A DNA stretch of 19,624 nucleotides from SIG575 sp045632485 (GTDB lineage: Bacteria > Bacillota > Clostridia > Oscillospirales > Acutalibacteraceae): the NCBI GenBank assembly GCA_045632485.1, contig JAZQWT010000024.1, positions 1-19,624 on the forward strand, given 5' to 3'. The position numbers were made by a program, and so were the translations under genes. This document shows positions 1-7,275 of the stretch, one piece after another; positions within the stretch are counted from its first letter, which is position 1; each line of letters begins with the position of its first letter. The notes below the pieces were generated by a model. That model had not been told where the DNA came from. It saw only the letters and a list, made by a program, of their open reading frames with translations, and did not search any database.

Positions 1-323
1 GGCGAAACAAAAGTAATTCTTGTGGCAAGGGGAGTTTCTCCTGCATATGCCTGTGAAGCGTGAGCACCTGAAAGCTCAGGAATACCCGAAGGCGTTGCTT
101 TAACAATTTGTTTACCCGGTTCCATTGAGTTGGGACCTGCAGCAACTCTTGTTACGGGAGTGCAGGAAAACTGAACTTTCGGACGAGGAGTTGGTTCTAA
201 TACGATTTCCTTAAGGATAGAGTTGTTTGATGTTGTTGCGAAGGCAGTAAAACCAACATTAAATACGGAAAAAAACAAAACGAGAGCCATTAAAGAGCTA
301 AGAAATCTTTTGCTGTTTTTCAT
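1..323 (-). CDS. Secreted surface protein, N-terminal part (paralogue of the gene at 17226), runs off left edge
   Basis: Only the first 107 codons are inside the window; the frame is open to base 1. The ATG at 323-321 follows an SD sequence (CTGGAGGGATAAAAT). The N-terminus is a standard signal peptide: Lys/Arg-rich head (MKNSKR), hydrophobic core to about residue 24, likely cleavage after FTAFA. The mature part is Pro/Thr/Val-rich with the motifs EIVLEP, TPVTRVA, NSMEPG, IVKATPSGIPELSG and QAYAGETP. Nearly the same motifs, in the same order and without gaps, occur in the protein starting at 17226 (about 69 of 107 residues identical by hand count). I do not recognise the domain. Export to the cell surface or outside is inferred from the signal peptide. 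It has its own promoter (357-385), so it need not depend on asnB upstream. Confidence 0.85.
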   Translation of the reverse strand, partial: MKNSKRFLSSLMALVLFFSVFNVGFTAFATTSNNSILKEIVLEPTPRPKVQFSCTPVTRVAAGPNSMEPGKQIVKATPSGIPELSGAHASQAYAGETPLATRITFVS

Positions 324-356
324 ATTTTATCCCTCCAGATATAAGTACATATTATA

Positions 357-385
357 ATTATATCACAAGGATTTAATGGTTGCAA
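357..385 (-). promoter_or_regulatory. Sigma-A promoter with extended -10 for the left-edge surface protein
   Basis: On the minus strand TTGCAA (385-380), a 17-bp spacer, then TATAAT (362-357), with TGA directly before the -10 (an extended TGn element). The predicted start lies near 350, about 27 nt before the ATG at 323. The surface protein gene at 17226 has the same -35 hexamer, spacer and TGn. Confidence 0.75.
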
Positions 386-401
386 TATATTTATTTGTTA
401 A

Positions 402-425
402 AATAAACAGCATATCTGTTTGTTT
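402..425 (-). promoter_or_regulatory. Dyad upstream of the left-edge surface gene, shared with 17140-17163
   Basis: Read on the minus strand: AAACAAACA, seven bases (GATATGC), then TGTTTATT. The inner arms AAACA/TGTTT are complementary. The same two arms with the same 7-base spacing occur upstream of the paralogue at 17140-17163. It could be an operator. Because it is also a weak hairpin downstream of asnB followed by a T-rich run (ATTTT), it may instead or also help end asnB transcription. Confidence 0.5.
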
Positions 426-451
426 AACGAGAGTCAGATGTCGGTGAGTTT

Positions 452-2284
452 TTATAATATTTTTACTTTGTATTTTCTTAACCAGTAATCAAACTGCAGA
501 AAATATGCAATAGTCTGCGGGATTGTCATTAATTGTCCGTACCAGGGTTGTGAAAGATTTTCTTTAAGCAATTTTTCCAGTGAGCTTTTACGGATTACCT
601 GCAGAATAGGTGAAGCCGGATTATTTATGACTTCTCTCAACATATCCGAAACTTTTTTCAGATATGCGGGATTATGTGTTTTGGGATAAGGACTTTTCTT
701 TCTCCATAGAATTTCCTGAGGCAAATAATCCTCCATTGCTTTTCTCAGAAGACCTTTTTCATAATTATTATAGTCTTTATATTCCCACGGTACGTTGTAC
801 AGATATTCGGCAATTCTGTAATCGCAGAAAGGCACACGTACCTCAAGGCCGTTGTACATACTCATTCTGTCTTTTCTGTCAAGTAAAGTCTGCATAAACC
901 AGTCAAGATTAAGTTTCATCATTTCTTTCATCCGTCTGTCGAGGGCGGATTTTGTTTTTGAAGTGTCTGCAGAGACTATAGTGTTTTTGTAACGGGAATA
1001 AACAAAATCATCAGGTTTTATTCTTTCAGCAAATTCGTCTTTCAGGAAACTGTATCTGTAAAAAGTTGTCTGCGACCAGGGAAAACCTTCTTTTTCTCTT
1101 ATTGTTTTATCTCTGTACCACGGGTAACCGCCGAAAATTTCGTCTGCACATTCCCCGCTTAAGGCAACTGTGCCTTGCTTCTTGATTTCCTTGCAGAAAA
1201 GAAGGAGAGAAGAATCAACATCTGCCATTCCGGGTAAATCTCTTGCATCAACTGCATCGAAAAGTGCATCAACAAGTTCTTCTGTATCAAGTTTTATAAG
1301 ATGGTTTTCACCGTGAAGAAAATCTCCCATAATATTAATGAAATCAGAATCGCTGTTCGGCTGGAATTTGCTTTTCTTAAAGTACAGATTATTGTCTTTA
1401 TAATCAAGAGAAAATGTGTGGAGCTTTTTTCCGTGCTTGTTAAAATATCGGTCTGCAACTGATGAAATCAGGCTTGAATCAAGTCCGCCTGAAAGGAAGG
1501 TGCATACAGGTACATCGGAAACCAATTGTCTTTCTATTGAATCTGTAACAAGGAAACGTACTTTTTCTATCGTTGTGTCAAGACTGTCGGTATGCTCTTT
1601 GTCTTCAAGCTGCCAATATTTCCATGTTTTAAGTCCCGATTTATCATAATATCCGCATGTAGCAGGAGGAAGCTCTTCAATATATCTGAAAACGCCCTGT
1701 CCCGGAGTTCTGCCGGGACCGAGGAGAATAAGTTCAGCTATGGAGTTGATGTCTGCCTCAGGCTCAACTGATTCACTTGCTAAAATCGCCTTAATTTCTG
1801 AAGCAAAAATGAATTCTCTTTTTCTGTTACAATAGAAAAATGGTTTTACACCGATTCTGTCGCGGGCAATAAACAGTTTTTCTGCATTTCTCTCCCATAT
1901 GGCAAAAGCAAAAATACCGTTGAATTTTTCAACGCATTTCTCTTTCCATACAACATAGGATTTTAAAAGCACCTCTGTGTCAGAATGACTGCGGAAAGTC
2001 ACACCGCGTAAAAGCAGTTCATTGCGGATTTCGTCTGTGTTATACAGCTCCCCGTTGTATACTATTATATAGTCCTGGTTATTATCAGACTCTATCATAG
2101 GTTGTCTGCCGTTTTCAATGTCAATTACTGCAAGACGTGTATGTATGAGAGAAGCATGAATATCGCAGAATATATCTTTGTCGTCGGGGCCTCTCTTTGT
2201 AAGAGTGTTTTGCATTTTTATGAAAACTGCGTTTTCATCTTTTAAATTGTTGTGGAAATCAATTTTTCCTGAAATTGAACACAT
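452..2284 (-). CDS. asnB: Asparagine synthase (glutamine-hydrolysing), AsnB family
   Basis: Makes asparagine from aspartate and ATP using ammonia released from glutamine, in the cytoplasm. The start is set at 2284, giving MCSISG: Cys2 becomes the N-terminal nucleophile of the class II glutamine amidotransferase domain once Met is removed. The alternative GTG nine bases upstream lies inside the SD sequence (GAGGTGATAT) and would bury Cys2. The amidotransferase domain covers about residues 2-190 (RGPDD, NGELYN, SHSDTEVLL, FAFAIW). The synthetase domain follows, with the ATP pyrophosphatase P-loop SGGLDSS at 265-271 and SGECADEIFGGY further on. Length 610 residues, close to Bacillus AsnB/AsnO. 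It is monocistronic in appearance, with its own long leader region (2285-2539). No T-box motif was seen upstream. Confidence 0.95.
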   Translation of the reverse strand: MCSISGKIDFHNNLKDENAVFIKMQNTLTKRGPDDKDIFCDIHASLIHTRLAVIDIENGRQPMIESDNNQDYIIVYNGELYNTDEIRNELLLRGVTFRSHSDTEVLLKSYVVWKEKCVEKFNGIFAFAIWERNAEKLFIARDRIGVKPFFYCNRKREFIFASEIKAILASESVEPEADINSIAELILLGPGRTPGQGVFRYIEELPPATCGYYDKSGLKTWKYWQLEDKEHTDSLDTTIEKVRFLVTDSIERQLVSDVPVCTFLSGGLDSSLISSVADRYFNKHGKKLHTFSLDYKDNNLYFKKSKFQPNSDSDFINIMGDFLHGENHLIKLDTEELVDALFDAVDARDLPGMADVDSSLLLFCKEIKKQGTVALSGECADEIFGGYPWYRDKTIREKEGFPWSQTTFYRYSFLKDEFAERIKPDDFVYSRYKNTIVSADTSKTKSALDRRMKEMMKLNLDWFMQTLLDRKDRMSMYNGLEVRVPFCDYRIAEYLYNVPWEYKDYNNYEKGLLRKAMEDYLPQEILWRKKSPYPKTHNPAYLKKVSDMLREVINNPASPILQVIRKSSLEKLLKENLSQPWYGQLMTIPQTIAYFLQFDYWLRKYKVKIL

Positions 2285-2539
2285 ATATATCACCTCGTAT
2301 TATTCTATGCTTGTTGTTTTAAAAAGTTAAATCTGTAAAAACAGCATATTTCAGGCAAATCGGCATATAATTGTAACAACTTGTAACACTTTTGTAATTT
2401 TTGCACTTTCACTAATTTATAGTGACTGAAAAAGAGAAAAAACCGCAAAATATAGTGGCTGTTCCGTATCTTACTTTTTATAATTCTAAAAAGCAATTAT
2501 AATTTGTATATTATGCATAGTTTATTTTATTTTTTAAAT
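2285..2539. other. AT-rich intergenic region between asnB and the 3D-domain gene
   Basis: No convincing gene. It must hold the asnB promoter on the minus strand; the best match is TTGCTT-N17-TAAGAT around 2465-2495, which is weak and would give a leader of roughly 170 nt. Inside that leader are three direct copies of TTGTAA spaced 10-11 bp apart (2371, 2381, 2392 on the plus strand). A 63-codon minus-strand reading frame crosses the region, but it is low-complexity and has no ribosome binding site. Confidence 0.5.
2371..2397. repeat. Three helically phased TTGTAA direct repeats in the asnB leader
   Basis: TTGTAACAAC, TTGTAACACT and TTGTAA begin at 2371, 2381 and 2392, so the copies repeat about once per DNA turn. 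This can be a cooperative binding site for a regulator, or chance in AT-rich DNA. Confidence 0.4.
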
Positions 2540-2568
2540 TTGACAGTTCAGAACAATCTCTCTATAAT
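2540..2568 (+). promoter_or_regulatory. Consensus sigma-A promoter for the 3D/G5 protein
   Basis: TTGACA (2540-2545), exactly 17 bp, TATAAT (2563-2568): a full match to the vegetative consensus. The predicted start near 2575 leaves a leader of about 73 nt before the ATG at 2648. Confidence 0.85.
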
Positions 2569-2647
2569 GTGGAACGTGCTTGACTAAATTTCGTTTTTAG
2601 CAACACAACAAAAGCAAAACAATGTTTTGCATAAAAAGGAGTTATTT

Positions 2648-3913
2648 ATGATTAAGGTAAACCGTGAAAACAAGGTGTGGAAGTTTGCGAAAGTTGCAAT
2701 AGCCATAGTTCTTGTTGTAATGTGTGCATTGACTGTTGTTGCAGCTGCGTCAGTTGTAACGTACAATGTAACTATTATTGAAAACGGCAACAGCAGAACA
2801 ATATCAACAAAAGCGGAAACGCTTACAGATGTGCTCAGAGAAGCAAAAATAGAAACAGATAGTAACGATATCATTATTGCCGATGCTTTTGTTCCGGGTG
2901 AATCCGGTACAATCGTTATTAACCGTGGATATAATGTTATGGTATCTTACCACGGTGAAATTTTCAGAACTGTGGGTTATGAAAATGTCGGAAATGTTAT
3001 TGCAAAAGAAAAGCTTGAAATAGGTGAAAACGATATTGTTAACTTCCCTCTTGAAAAAAGACTTTCAGAAGGAATGAAAATTGTTATTGAAAAAGCAGTT
3101 AAGGTTACAATTGTTGCAGACGGAATAACTGTGGAAAAAGAAGTTTTTTCTGCAGATGTTGAAACGATTCTCTCAAAGAGCGGTATAACTGTCGGTGAAA
3201 ATGATATTGTTGAGCCTGACAGAAAAGCGATTATCCGAGAAGATGCAACAATCGTTATAAAACGTGTAACTTTTGAAGAAAGAACAGTAACAGAAGCCAT
3301 TGGATATGAAACAACTTATGTTGATAATGCAAATATGCACAGAGGTTCTGTTAACGTTAAAACTGCAGGTGCAGACGGCGAAAAAACTGTTGTTTACCGT
3401 GACATATATGTGGACGGTGTAATGACAGAAACAAAAGTAATGTCAGAAACAGTTGTTAAAGAGCCTGTAAACAAAGTTGTTGTGAGGGGTACAAAGAAAC
3501 CCCAGTCAGGTTATACTTCTGCGAACGTTACTCTTGTTAATGCCCAGACAGTCAAAACCGTTTCCAATTTTACTCTTCCGTCGCAGTATTCAATTGATGA
3601 GAATCTCGTTCCCACAAGCTATAAAAAGAAATTTGTAGGACAGAGTACGGCTTATTATGGCGGCACATTAACATCAACAGGCAGAAAACCTCAGCCGGGT
3701 GTTATTGCTGTTAATCCTAATGTGATTCCCTATGGTTCAAAGCTCTGGATTGTTTCAAATGACGGTAAATATGTTTACGGTTATGCTATTGCGGGTGATA
3801 CCGGTGGATTTGCTTATAACGGAAGCGGTGTTATTTCTGACCTCTACTTCCCGTCAGAAGCAGCTTGTATACAGTTCGGCAGACGTAATGTTACGATTTA
3901 CGTTCTTGACTAG
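2648..3913 (+). CDS. Membrane-anchored cell wall protein with DUF348 repeats, G5 and 3D domains (YabE-like)
   Basis: Probably a peptidoglycan-acting protein of the YabE/resuscitation-promoting-factor-like group, working outside the membrane; the 3D domain resembles the catalytic fold of lytic transglycosylase MltA. The start at ATG 2648 has an AAGGAG site 7 bases upstream; a TTG farther upstream is less likely. Layout of the 421 residues: one N-terminal membrane segment or uncleaved signal (about 14-36), three DUF348-type repeats (about 38-80, 95-132, 150-190; each ends in a variant of ENDIV), a G5 domain (about 205-282), a linker, and the 3D domain (about 330-421). In the 3D domain D384 (GDTGG) and D398 (SDLYF) are present, but the first of the usual three aspartates is Asn356 (AVNPNVIPYG). 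A strong promoter and terminator make it a single-gene unit. Confidence 0.88.
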   Translation: MIKVNRENKVWKFAKVAIAIVLVVMCALTVVAAASVVTYNVTIIENGNSRTISTKAETLTDVLREAKIETDSNDIIIADAFVPGESGTIVINRGYNVMVSYHGEIFRTVGYENVGNVIAKEKLEIGENDIVNFPLEKRLSEGMKIVIEKAVKVTIVADGITVEKEVFSADVETILSKSGITVGENDIVEPDRKAIIREDATIVIKRVTFEERTVTEAIGYETTYVDNANMHRGSVNVKTAGADGEKTVVYRDIYVDGVMTETKVMSETVVKEPVNKVVVRGTKKPQSGYTSANVTLVNAQTVKTVSNFTLPSQYSIDENLVPTSYKKKFVGQSTAYYGGTLTSTGRKPQPGVIAVNPNVIPYGSKLWIVSNDGKYVYGYAIAGDTGGFAYNGSGVISDLYFPSEAACIQFGRRNVTIYVLD

Positions 3914-3925
3914 TTTTTAATTTAT

Positions 3926-3963
3926 AAAAGACCTTACAAGGCAGATGTCTTGTAAGGTCTTTT
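3926..3963. terminator. Intrinsic terminator after the 3D/G5 gene
   Basis: A perfect 15-bp stem: AAAAGACCTTACAAG at 3926-3940 pairs with 3949-3963 across an 8-base loop and ends in TTTT. The A-rich 5' side makes it possibly bidirectional, but no gene approaches from the right on the minus strand here. Confidence 0.9.
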
Positions 3964-3985
3964 ACATATTATAATAATTTTTAAT

Positions 3986-4014
3986 TTGACGAGATTCACA
4001 AAAGTTGTTAATAT
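3986..4014 (+). promoter_or_regulatory. Likely promoter of the lipase gene
   Basis: TTGACG (3986-3991), 17 bp, TAATAT (4009-4014). A second -10 option, TATAAT at 4012-4017, would need a 20-bp spacer. Either gives a start roughly 30 nt before the ATG at 4054. Confidence 0.55.
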
Positions 4015-4053
4015 AATAATATAAAGTAACTCTTGAAAACAGGGGGTAAAAAT

Positions 4054-5334
4054 ATGAAAAAATTCATCAGCATTCTTTTATCGGCAGTTATGGTGTTTAC
4101 AATGTTCAGCACAGTTGCTTTTGCAGAAAGTGAAAACAATGTAATTGAGTATGACGGAAAAACATATGAAATCGAAAACAAGCATCCATGGATTTTCGTT
4201 CACGGAATGGGCGGCTGGGATAAATACGGCAAGGAAGCGTACTGGGGCGGCTGGGCTGCTTCTGAGGGAGACGTAATCGACCTTTACAATAAAAACGGCA
4301 TTGAGGCATATGCTGCAGTTGTAGGCCCTTTCAACAGTGCATGGGACAGAGCATGTGAACTTTACGCACAGCTTACAGGGACAGTTGTTGACTACGGTGA
4401 AGCACATTCAAAAGAACATAACCACGACCGTTACGGTTATGATTATACAAATAAACCGCTTATGGGTGAAGTCTGGGACATGGAAGAAAAAATAAATCTT
4501 GTAGGCCACTCCTTCGGCGGACATACGGTAAGACTTTTTGCATCACTTGTTGCTTTCGGTGACGAGGCAGAAATTGCAGCAACAGGTGAAGATACATCTC
4601 CCCTTTTCAAAGGCGGTCATGGTGAATCAATCTATTCTGTTATAACTTTTTCAGGCGTACATAACGGTTCACCTATTGCAAACCTTATCCACGATTCTTT
4701 TCTTATGACAGGTATTATTGCACTTCTTAATTTCGCAGGTGCAACTTTCGGAAGTAATGTTTTAATGTGGGACCTTCCTATGGGACATATGGGTCTTACT
4801 CCCAAGCAGGGCGAAAAGAGAGCAAAGTTCAGTTTCAAAACAATTAAAACAGCAGTTGAAGCACAGGATAACTGCGGATATGATTTAACACTTCGCGGTT
4901 CAAGGGAACTTAATGAGAAAATCAAAATGATTGACACTGCCTATTACTACTCATATTCCTGTAATTCAAGTTACAAAACTCCCACAGGAACATATCTTCC
5001 TATTATGTCTAACTTTGCAATGTTCTATCTTACATCACTTTACATAGGTGCAACGGAAGGCAAAACAATTGATGGAATTTATATGGATGAAATGTGGGCG
5101 AAAAATGATGGTATCGTGCCACTTGCAAGTGCACTTTATCCTGAAACGGATTCAGACAGAGTGAAATACTATGATGAAGCAGTCAGTGAAGGTGAAAACA
5201 TTGAAACAGGAATCTGGTACTGTATGCCGACAATGGAAGGCTTTGACCACTTCGACTTCTGCGGTACAATAGATTACAATACAAGCTTTGAAGATTTTTA
5301 TTTCACACTTGCTGAAACAATCAATAAAGCATAA
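4054..5334 (+). CDS. Secreted triacylglycerol lipase, family I.5-like (alpha/beta hydrolase)
   Basis: Hydrolyses ester bonds of lipids outside the cell. The ATG at 4054 follows AGGGGG; an upstream in-frame TTG lacks a site. A signal peptide (MKKF, hydrophobic core, cut after VAFA near residue 24) precedes the enzyme. The pattern matches staphylococcal and Geobacillus (family I.5) lipases: HPWIFVHGMGGW near 44-55, WDRACELYAQLTG near 97-109, VDYGEAH, nucleophile Ser153 in GHSFGG, Asp352 in KNDGIV, His399 in FDHFDF. By recalled alignment with Geobacillus L1 lipase, the zinc ligands correspond to Asp98, His118, His124 and Asp277, all retained. The 426-residue length fits the catalytic domain plus signal, without the long propeptide of staphylococcal lipases. 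Transcribed alone. Confidence 0.9.
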   Translation: MKKFISILLSAVMVFTMFSTVAFAESENNVIEYDGKTYEIENKHPWIFVHGMGGWDKYGKEAYWGGWAASEGDVIDLYNKNGIEAYAAVVGPFNSAWDRACELYAQLTGTVVDYGEAHSKEHNHDRYGYDYTNKPLMGEVWDMEEKINLVGHSFGGHTVRLFASLVAFGDEAEIAATGEDTSPLFKGGHGESIYSVITFSGVHNGSPIANLIHDSFLMTGIIALLNFAGATFGSNVLMWDLPMGHMGLTPKQGEKRAKFSFKTIKTAVEAQDNCGYDLTLRGSRELNEKIKMIDTAYYYSYSCNSSYKTPTGTYLPIMSNFAMFYLTSLYIGATEGKTIDGIYMDEMWAKNDGIVPLASALYPETDSDRVKYYDEAVSEGENIETGIWYCMPTMEGFDHFDFCGTIDYNTSFEDFYFTLAETINKA

Positions 5335-5366
5335 GAAAAACCTGCCGGAAGGCAGGTTTTTCTTAT
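5331..5366. terminator. Bidirectional terminator between lipase and SUKH gene
   Basis: A perfect 16-bp stem with a GGAA tetraloop (5331-5346 pairs with 5351-5366). The lipase stop codon TAA lies inside the 5' arm. Runs of A on the left arm and T on the right arm let it work for the lipase on plus and the SUKH operon on minus. Confidence 0.9.
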
Positions 5367-5406
5367 GTAGAATGTAGTTGTTGATTTTACAAGTTGTTAT
5401 TTGTTA

Positions 5407-5646
5407 TTATATTTCAGAGTTATAATATTTACGAATAAGTTCTTTTATATCTTTAGCAACGATAGATGTTTTATTGATTTCGTGTTCCCATATATAAATA
5501 GCGGAAGTGTCGATTTCTCCGTCTTCTAAGATATTATAACAGTAGTAATCTCCGCAGCCGTTTTCTGCAAAGAAAATATGACAATTAACATCTTCATAAA
5601 TTTCTTTTAAATATTCTCTGTTAATTTGATTACTTCTTTTTCTCAT
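5407..5646 (-). CDS. Half-length SUKH (SMI1/KNR4-like) protein
   Basis: The 79 residues match the C-terminal half of SUKH/SMI1-KNR4 proteins: FFAENGCGDYYCYN, then IYIWEHE, then a final helix with KELIRKYY. Members are usually about 130-150 residues; the N-terminal helices are missing. SUKH proteins are often immunity proteins of polymorphic toxins, but many have no known partner and no toxin gene is visible here. The start is unsure: ATG 5646 or GTG 5667, neither with a clear ribosome site. It overlaps the end of the small gene at 5630-5791 in another frame, so it may be translated by coupling. It could equally be the remnant of a once full-length gene. Confidence 0.55.
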   Translation of the reverse strand: MRKRSNQINREYLKEIYEDVNCHIFFAENGCGDYYCYNILEDGEIDTSAIYIWEHEINKTSIVAKDIKELIRKYYNSEI

Positions 5647-5791
5647 TGAAATAAATAATGAAGGCACCCATAACAGCTATGGCAATAATACATCCGAATT
5701 CAGGATGTCCGTTTAAAAGTTCAAGTCCGATGATAATTCCTGTTATACCTGCAATAAAAGTAATTACCAATGCTAAAATCGCTTTTTTCAT
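5630..5791 (-). CDS. Small membrane protein of 53 residues, unknown function
   Basis: ATG at 5791 with AAGGAG nine bases upstream; 53 codons, TAA at 5632-5630. The product has two hydrophobic stretches (about residues 4-24 and 33-48) separated by a short polar turn (LLNGHPEFG), and a Lys-rich end (NEKKK). It is likely a two-pass or hairpin membrane protein. I do not recognise a family. It lies 38 bp after the GH16 gene and overlaps the SUKH fragment, so the three are probably one transcript. Confidence 0.65.
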   Translation of the reverse strand: MKKAILALVITFIAGITGIIIGLELLNGHPEFGCIIAIAVMGAFIIYFNEKKK

Positions 5792-5829
5792 ACTATAAAA
5801 CTCCTTATTAAATACGAGCTATATATTTA

Positions 5830-6687
5830 TCAAGCCAAATCCTTATACTGATAAACTTTTACATAGTCAACAATAAATTCCGCCTCTTCTCCGGGAGCGT
5901 TTTCTCTCTGTGAGGGAATGCCGTTTTCGCCTCTCATTTCAACTGAAAGAATGAGATATTCTTCATTCTGGCTCACTCCGCCGAAATCTGTTCGGAAGGA
6001 TTCCACTCCGTTGATGTAGAAAATGTATTCATTTTCATTCCATTCAAGACCGTATGTATTGAATTCCTCATAAGGATTATTTTTTATTAAAAACTTTTCT
6101 GCACCCATCATCTGATGTGCTTCGTTGTAACCGTCAAAATGAAGATTTGATGTAACGGCATTGCTGAATTTTTCTTCGTAGCAGTCGCTTTCAAAAATAT
6201 CAATTTCAGTTCCGTCTCTGCCGTTTCCGTCTGCTTTGTAAACGCCATCATTCATAAGCCAGAAAGCACTCCACACATCAGCACCTTTCGGAAGTATGCA
6301 TCTGCACTCGAAATATCCGAATTTCTGGCTGAATCCGTTGGGAGCATCAGAGTCTGTGTCAATGCCTGCAGTATACCAGCCTGCGCCTTTTTCTCCCATA
6401 CCTTCTTCAAGATATTTTATGGGGATAATCAGATTTCCGTCTTCTGTATATGCAAGATACTGATTCCAGTAACTTCCCTTTCTTGCTTCAGTTTTTTCTC
6501 CGTACTGATAATGTCCCGACCACACACTGCGGTCAAGCTCTGTGCTGAAATCTTCAATGAAAGTTTCGGTGAATTTTTCCATATCAACTTTTTCGCCCAT
6601 AGGATAACAGGCAATACCCAACCATGAGCAGATAAGCGTAATGAGAGATGTGAAAAATGCGATGATACTTGTTGTATTGATTTTCAT
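5830..6687 (-). CDS. Glycoside hydrolase family 16 protein (beta-glucanase-like), membrane-anchored or secreted
   Basis: Probably cuts beta-1,3/1,4-glucans or related polysaccharides outside the cell. The ATG at 6687 follows GCGGAGGAAAATAAA. Residues about 7-28 form a hydrophobic signal or anchor. The GH16 domain covers about 43-282, with the catalytic signature EIDIFE at 161-166 (nucleophile Glu161, Asp163, acid/base Glu166), preceded by WSAFWLM and followed by the typical late strands (YGLEWNENEYIFYING, IVDYVKVYQY). The 285-residue length is normal for a single-domain enzyme. The exact substrate cannot be set from sequence. It heads an operon with the small membrane protein and SUKH fragment, and an XRE regulator lies upstream. 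Confidence 0.9.
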   Translation of the reverse strand: MKINTTSIIAFFTSLITLICSWLGIACYPMGEKVDMEKFTETFIEDFSTELDRSVWSGHYQYGEKTEARKGSYWNQYLAYTEDGNLIIPIKYLEEGMGEKGAGWYTAGIDTDSDAPNGFSQKFGYFECRCILPKGADVWSAFWLMNDGVYKADGNGRDGTEIDIFESDCYEEKFSNAVTSNLHFDGYNEAHQMMGAEKFLIKNNPYEEFNTYGLEWNENEYIFYINGVESFRTDFGGVSQNEEYLILSVEMRGENGIPSQRENAPGEEAEFIVDYVKVYQYKDLA

Positions 6688-6719
6688 TTTATTTTCCTCC
6701 GCTGATATTTTATATTTTG

Positions 6720-6748
6720 ATTATATATGAATTTAAAATATAAATCAA
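6720..6748 (-). promoter_or_regulatory. Sigma-A promoter for the GH16 operon
   Basis: On the minus strand TTGATT (6748-6743), 17 bp, TATAAT (6725-6720). The predicted start near 6713 is about 26 nt upstream of the GH16 ATG. Confidence 0.7.
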
Positions 6749-6776
6749 TATTACAGACAAGTTTTAAAAAATGCAT

Positions 6777-7127
6777 TTATCCTGTAACTCTGAGCAAAGC
6801 AAATATTATCAAAGCAATTATATCAATACCAACCATTGAAGCGATTACTATCCCTGCAATTTTAAGTATTTTAATAACAATTCCCGCAAGTTTTTCTGTG
6901 TTGCTGACTTTTTCAATTAAAACTGTTTTTATATCATTATCAAGTAAATCATCAATACTTATGTTAAAAGATTTCGATAACAATTTCAATTGCTCTGTGT
7001 TGGGCGAGGTTTCATTAAGCTCCCAATTTGAAATTGTCTGTCTTGTTACGCCTATCTGTTCTCCCAGCTGTTCCTGAGAGAGGCCTTTTTTCTTTCTTAA
7101 ATTATAAATGTTTTCTCCTAATGTCAT
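6777..7127 (-). CDS. XRE-family transcriptional regulator with C-terminal membrane segment
   Basis: A DNA-binding protein of the Cro/C1 type. The start is set at ATG 7127 (MTLGENIYNLRKKKG, the usual beginning of this family), with AAAGGAG upstream; an in-frame start 36 bases earlier gives an odd leader peptide. The helix-turn-helix covers about residues 5-62 (SQEQLGEQIGVTRQTISNWE). The tail (about 83-113) is almost wholly hydrophobic, long enough for one or two membrane passes, so the regulator is probably tethered to the membrane. Its target is unknown. The GH16 operon 89 bp downstream has its own promoter and is a plausible target, as is its own promoter, which has repeated AATTATCG motifs. 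Confidence 0.85.
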   Translation of the reverse strand: MTLGENIYNLRKKKGLSQEQLGEQIGVTRQTISNWELNETSPNTEQLKLLSKSFNISIDDLLDNDIKTVLIEKVSNTEKLAGIVIKILKIAGIVIASMVGIDIIALIIFALLRVTG

Positions 7128-7146
7128 AAGACACCACTCCTTTCGC

Positions 7147-7206
7147 CGATAATTATAAATCATTGGATGACGATAATTCTACAAAAAATATTTGGAAGTT
7201 TGTCAA
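7147..7206 (-). promoter_or_regulatory. Possible promoter and repeats upstream of the XRE regulator
   Basis: On the minus strand TTGACA (7206-7201), 19 bp, TAGAAT (7181-7176): good hexamers with a long spacer. Two copies of AATTATCG (minus strand; 7171-7178 and 7147-7154), 24 bp apart, lie at and after the -10 and may be regulator sites. Confidence 0.4.
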
Positions 7207-7275
7207 AGTTTTTTAACATCAGAAATAATACTGCAGATTCTTTCGGATTTCTGTGGTGTTTTTTGCATAGTATTT

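Noticed and set aside
2296..2330. TTAACT-N17-TAGAAT as the asnB promoter
   Set aside because: Its start would fall inside or next to the asnB ribosome binding site, leaving no room for a functional leader.
2305..2496. 63-codon reading frame on the minus strand upstream of asnB
   Set aside because: Low-complexity, no ribosome binding site, lies in the AT-rich leader with phased repeats, and resembles no protein.
2285..2539. T-box riboswitch upstream of asnB
   Set aside because: Expected for asparagine genes in Bacillota, but no T-box bulge sequence, specifier stem or terminator is visible.
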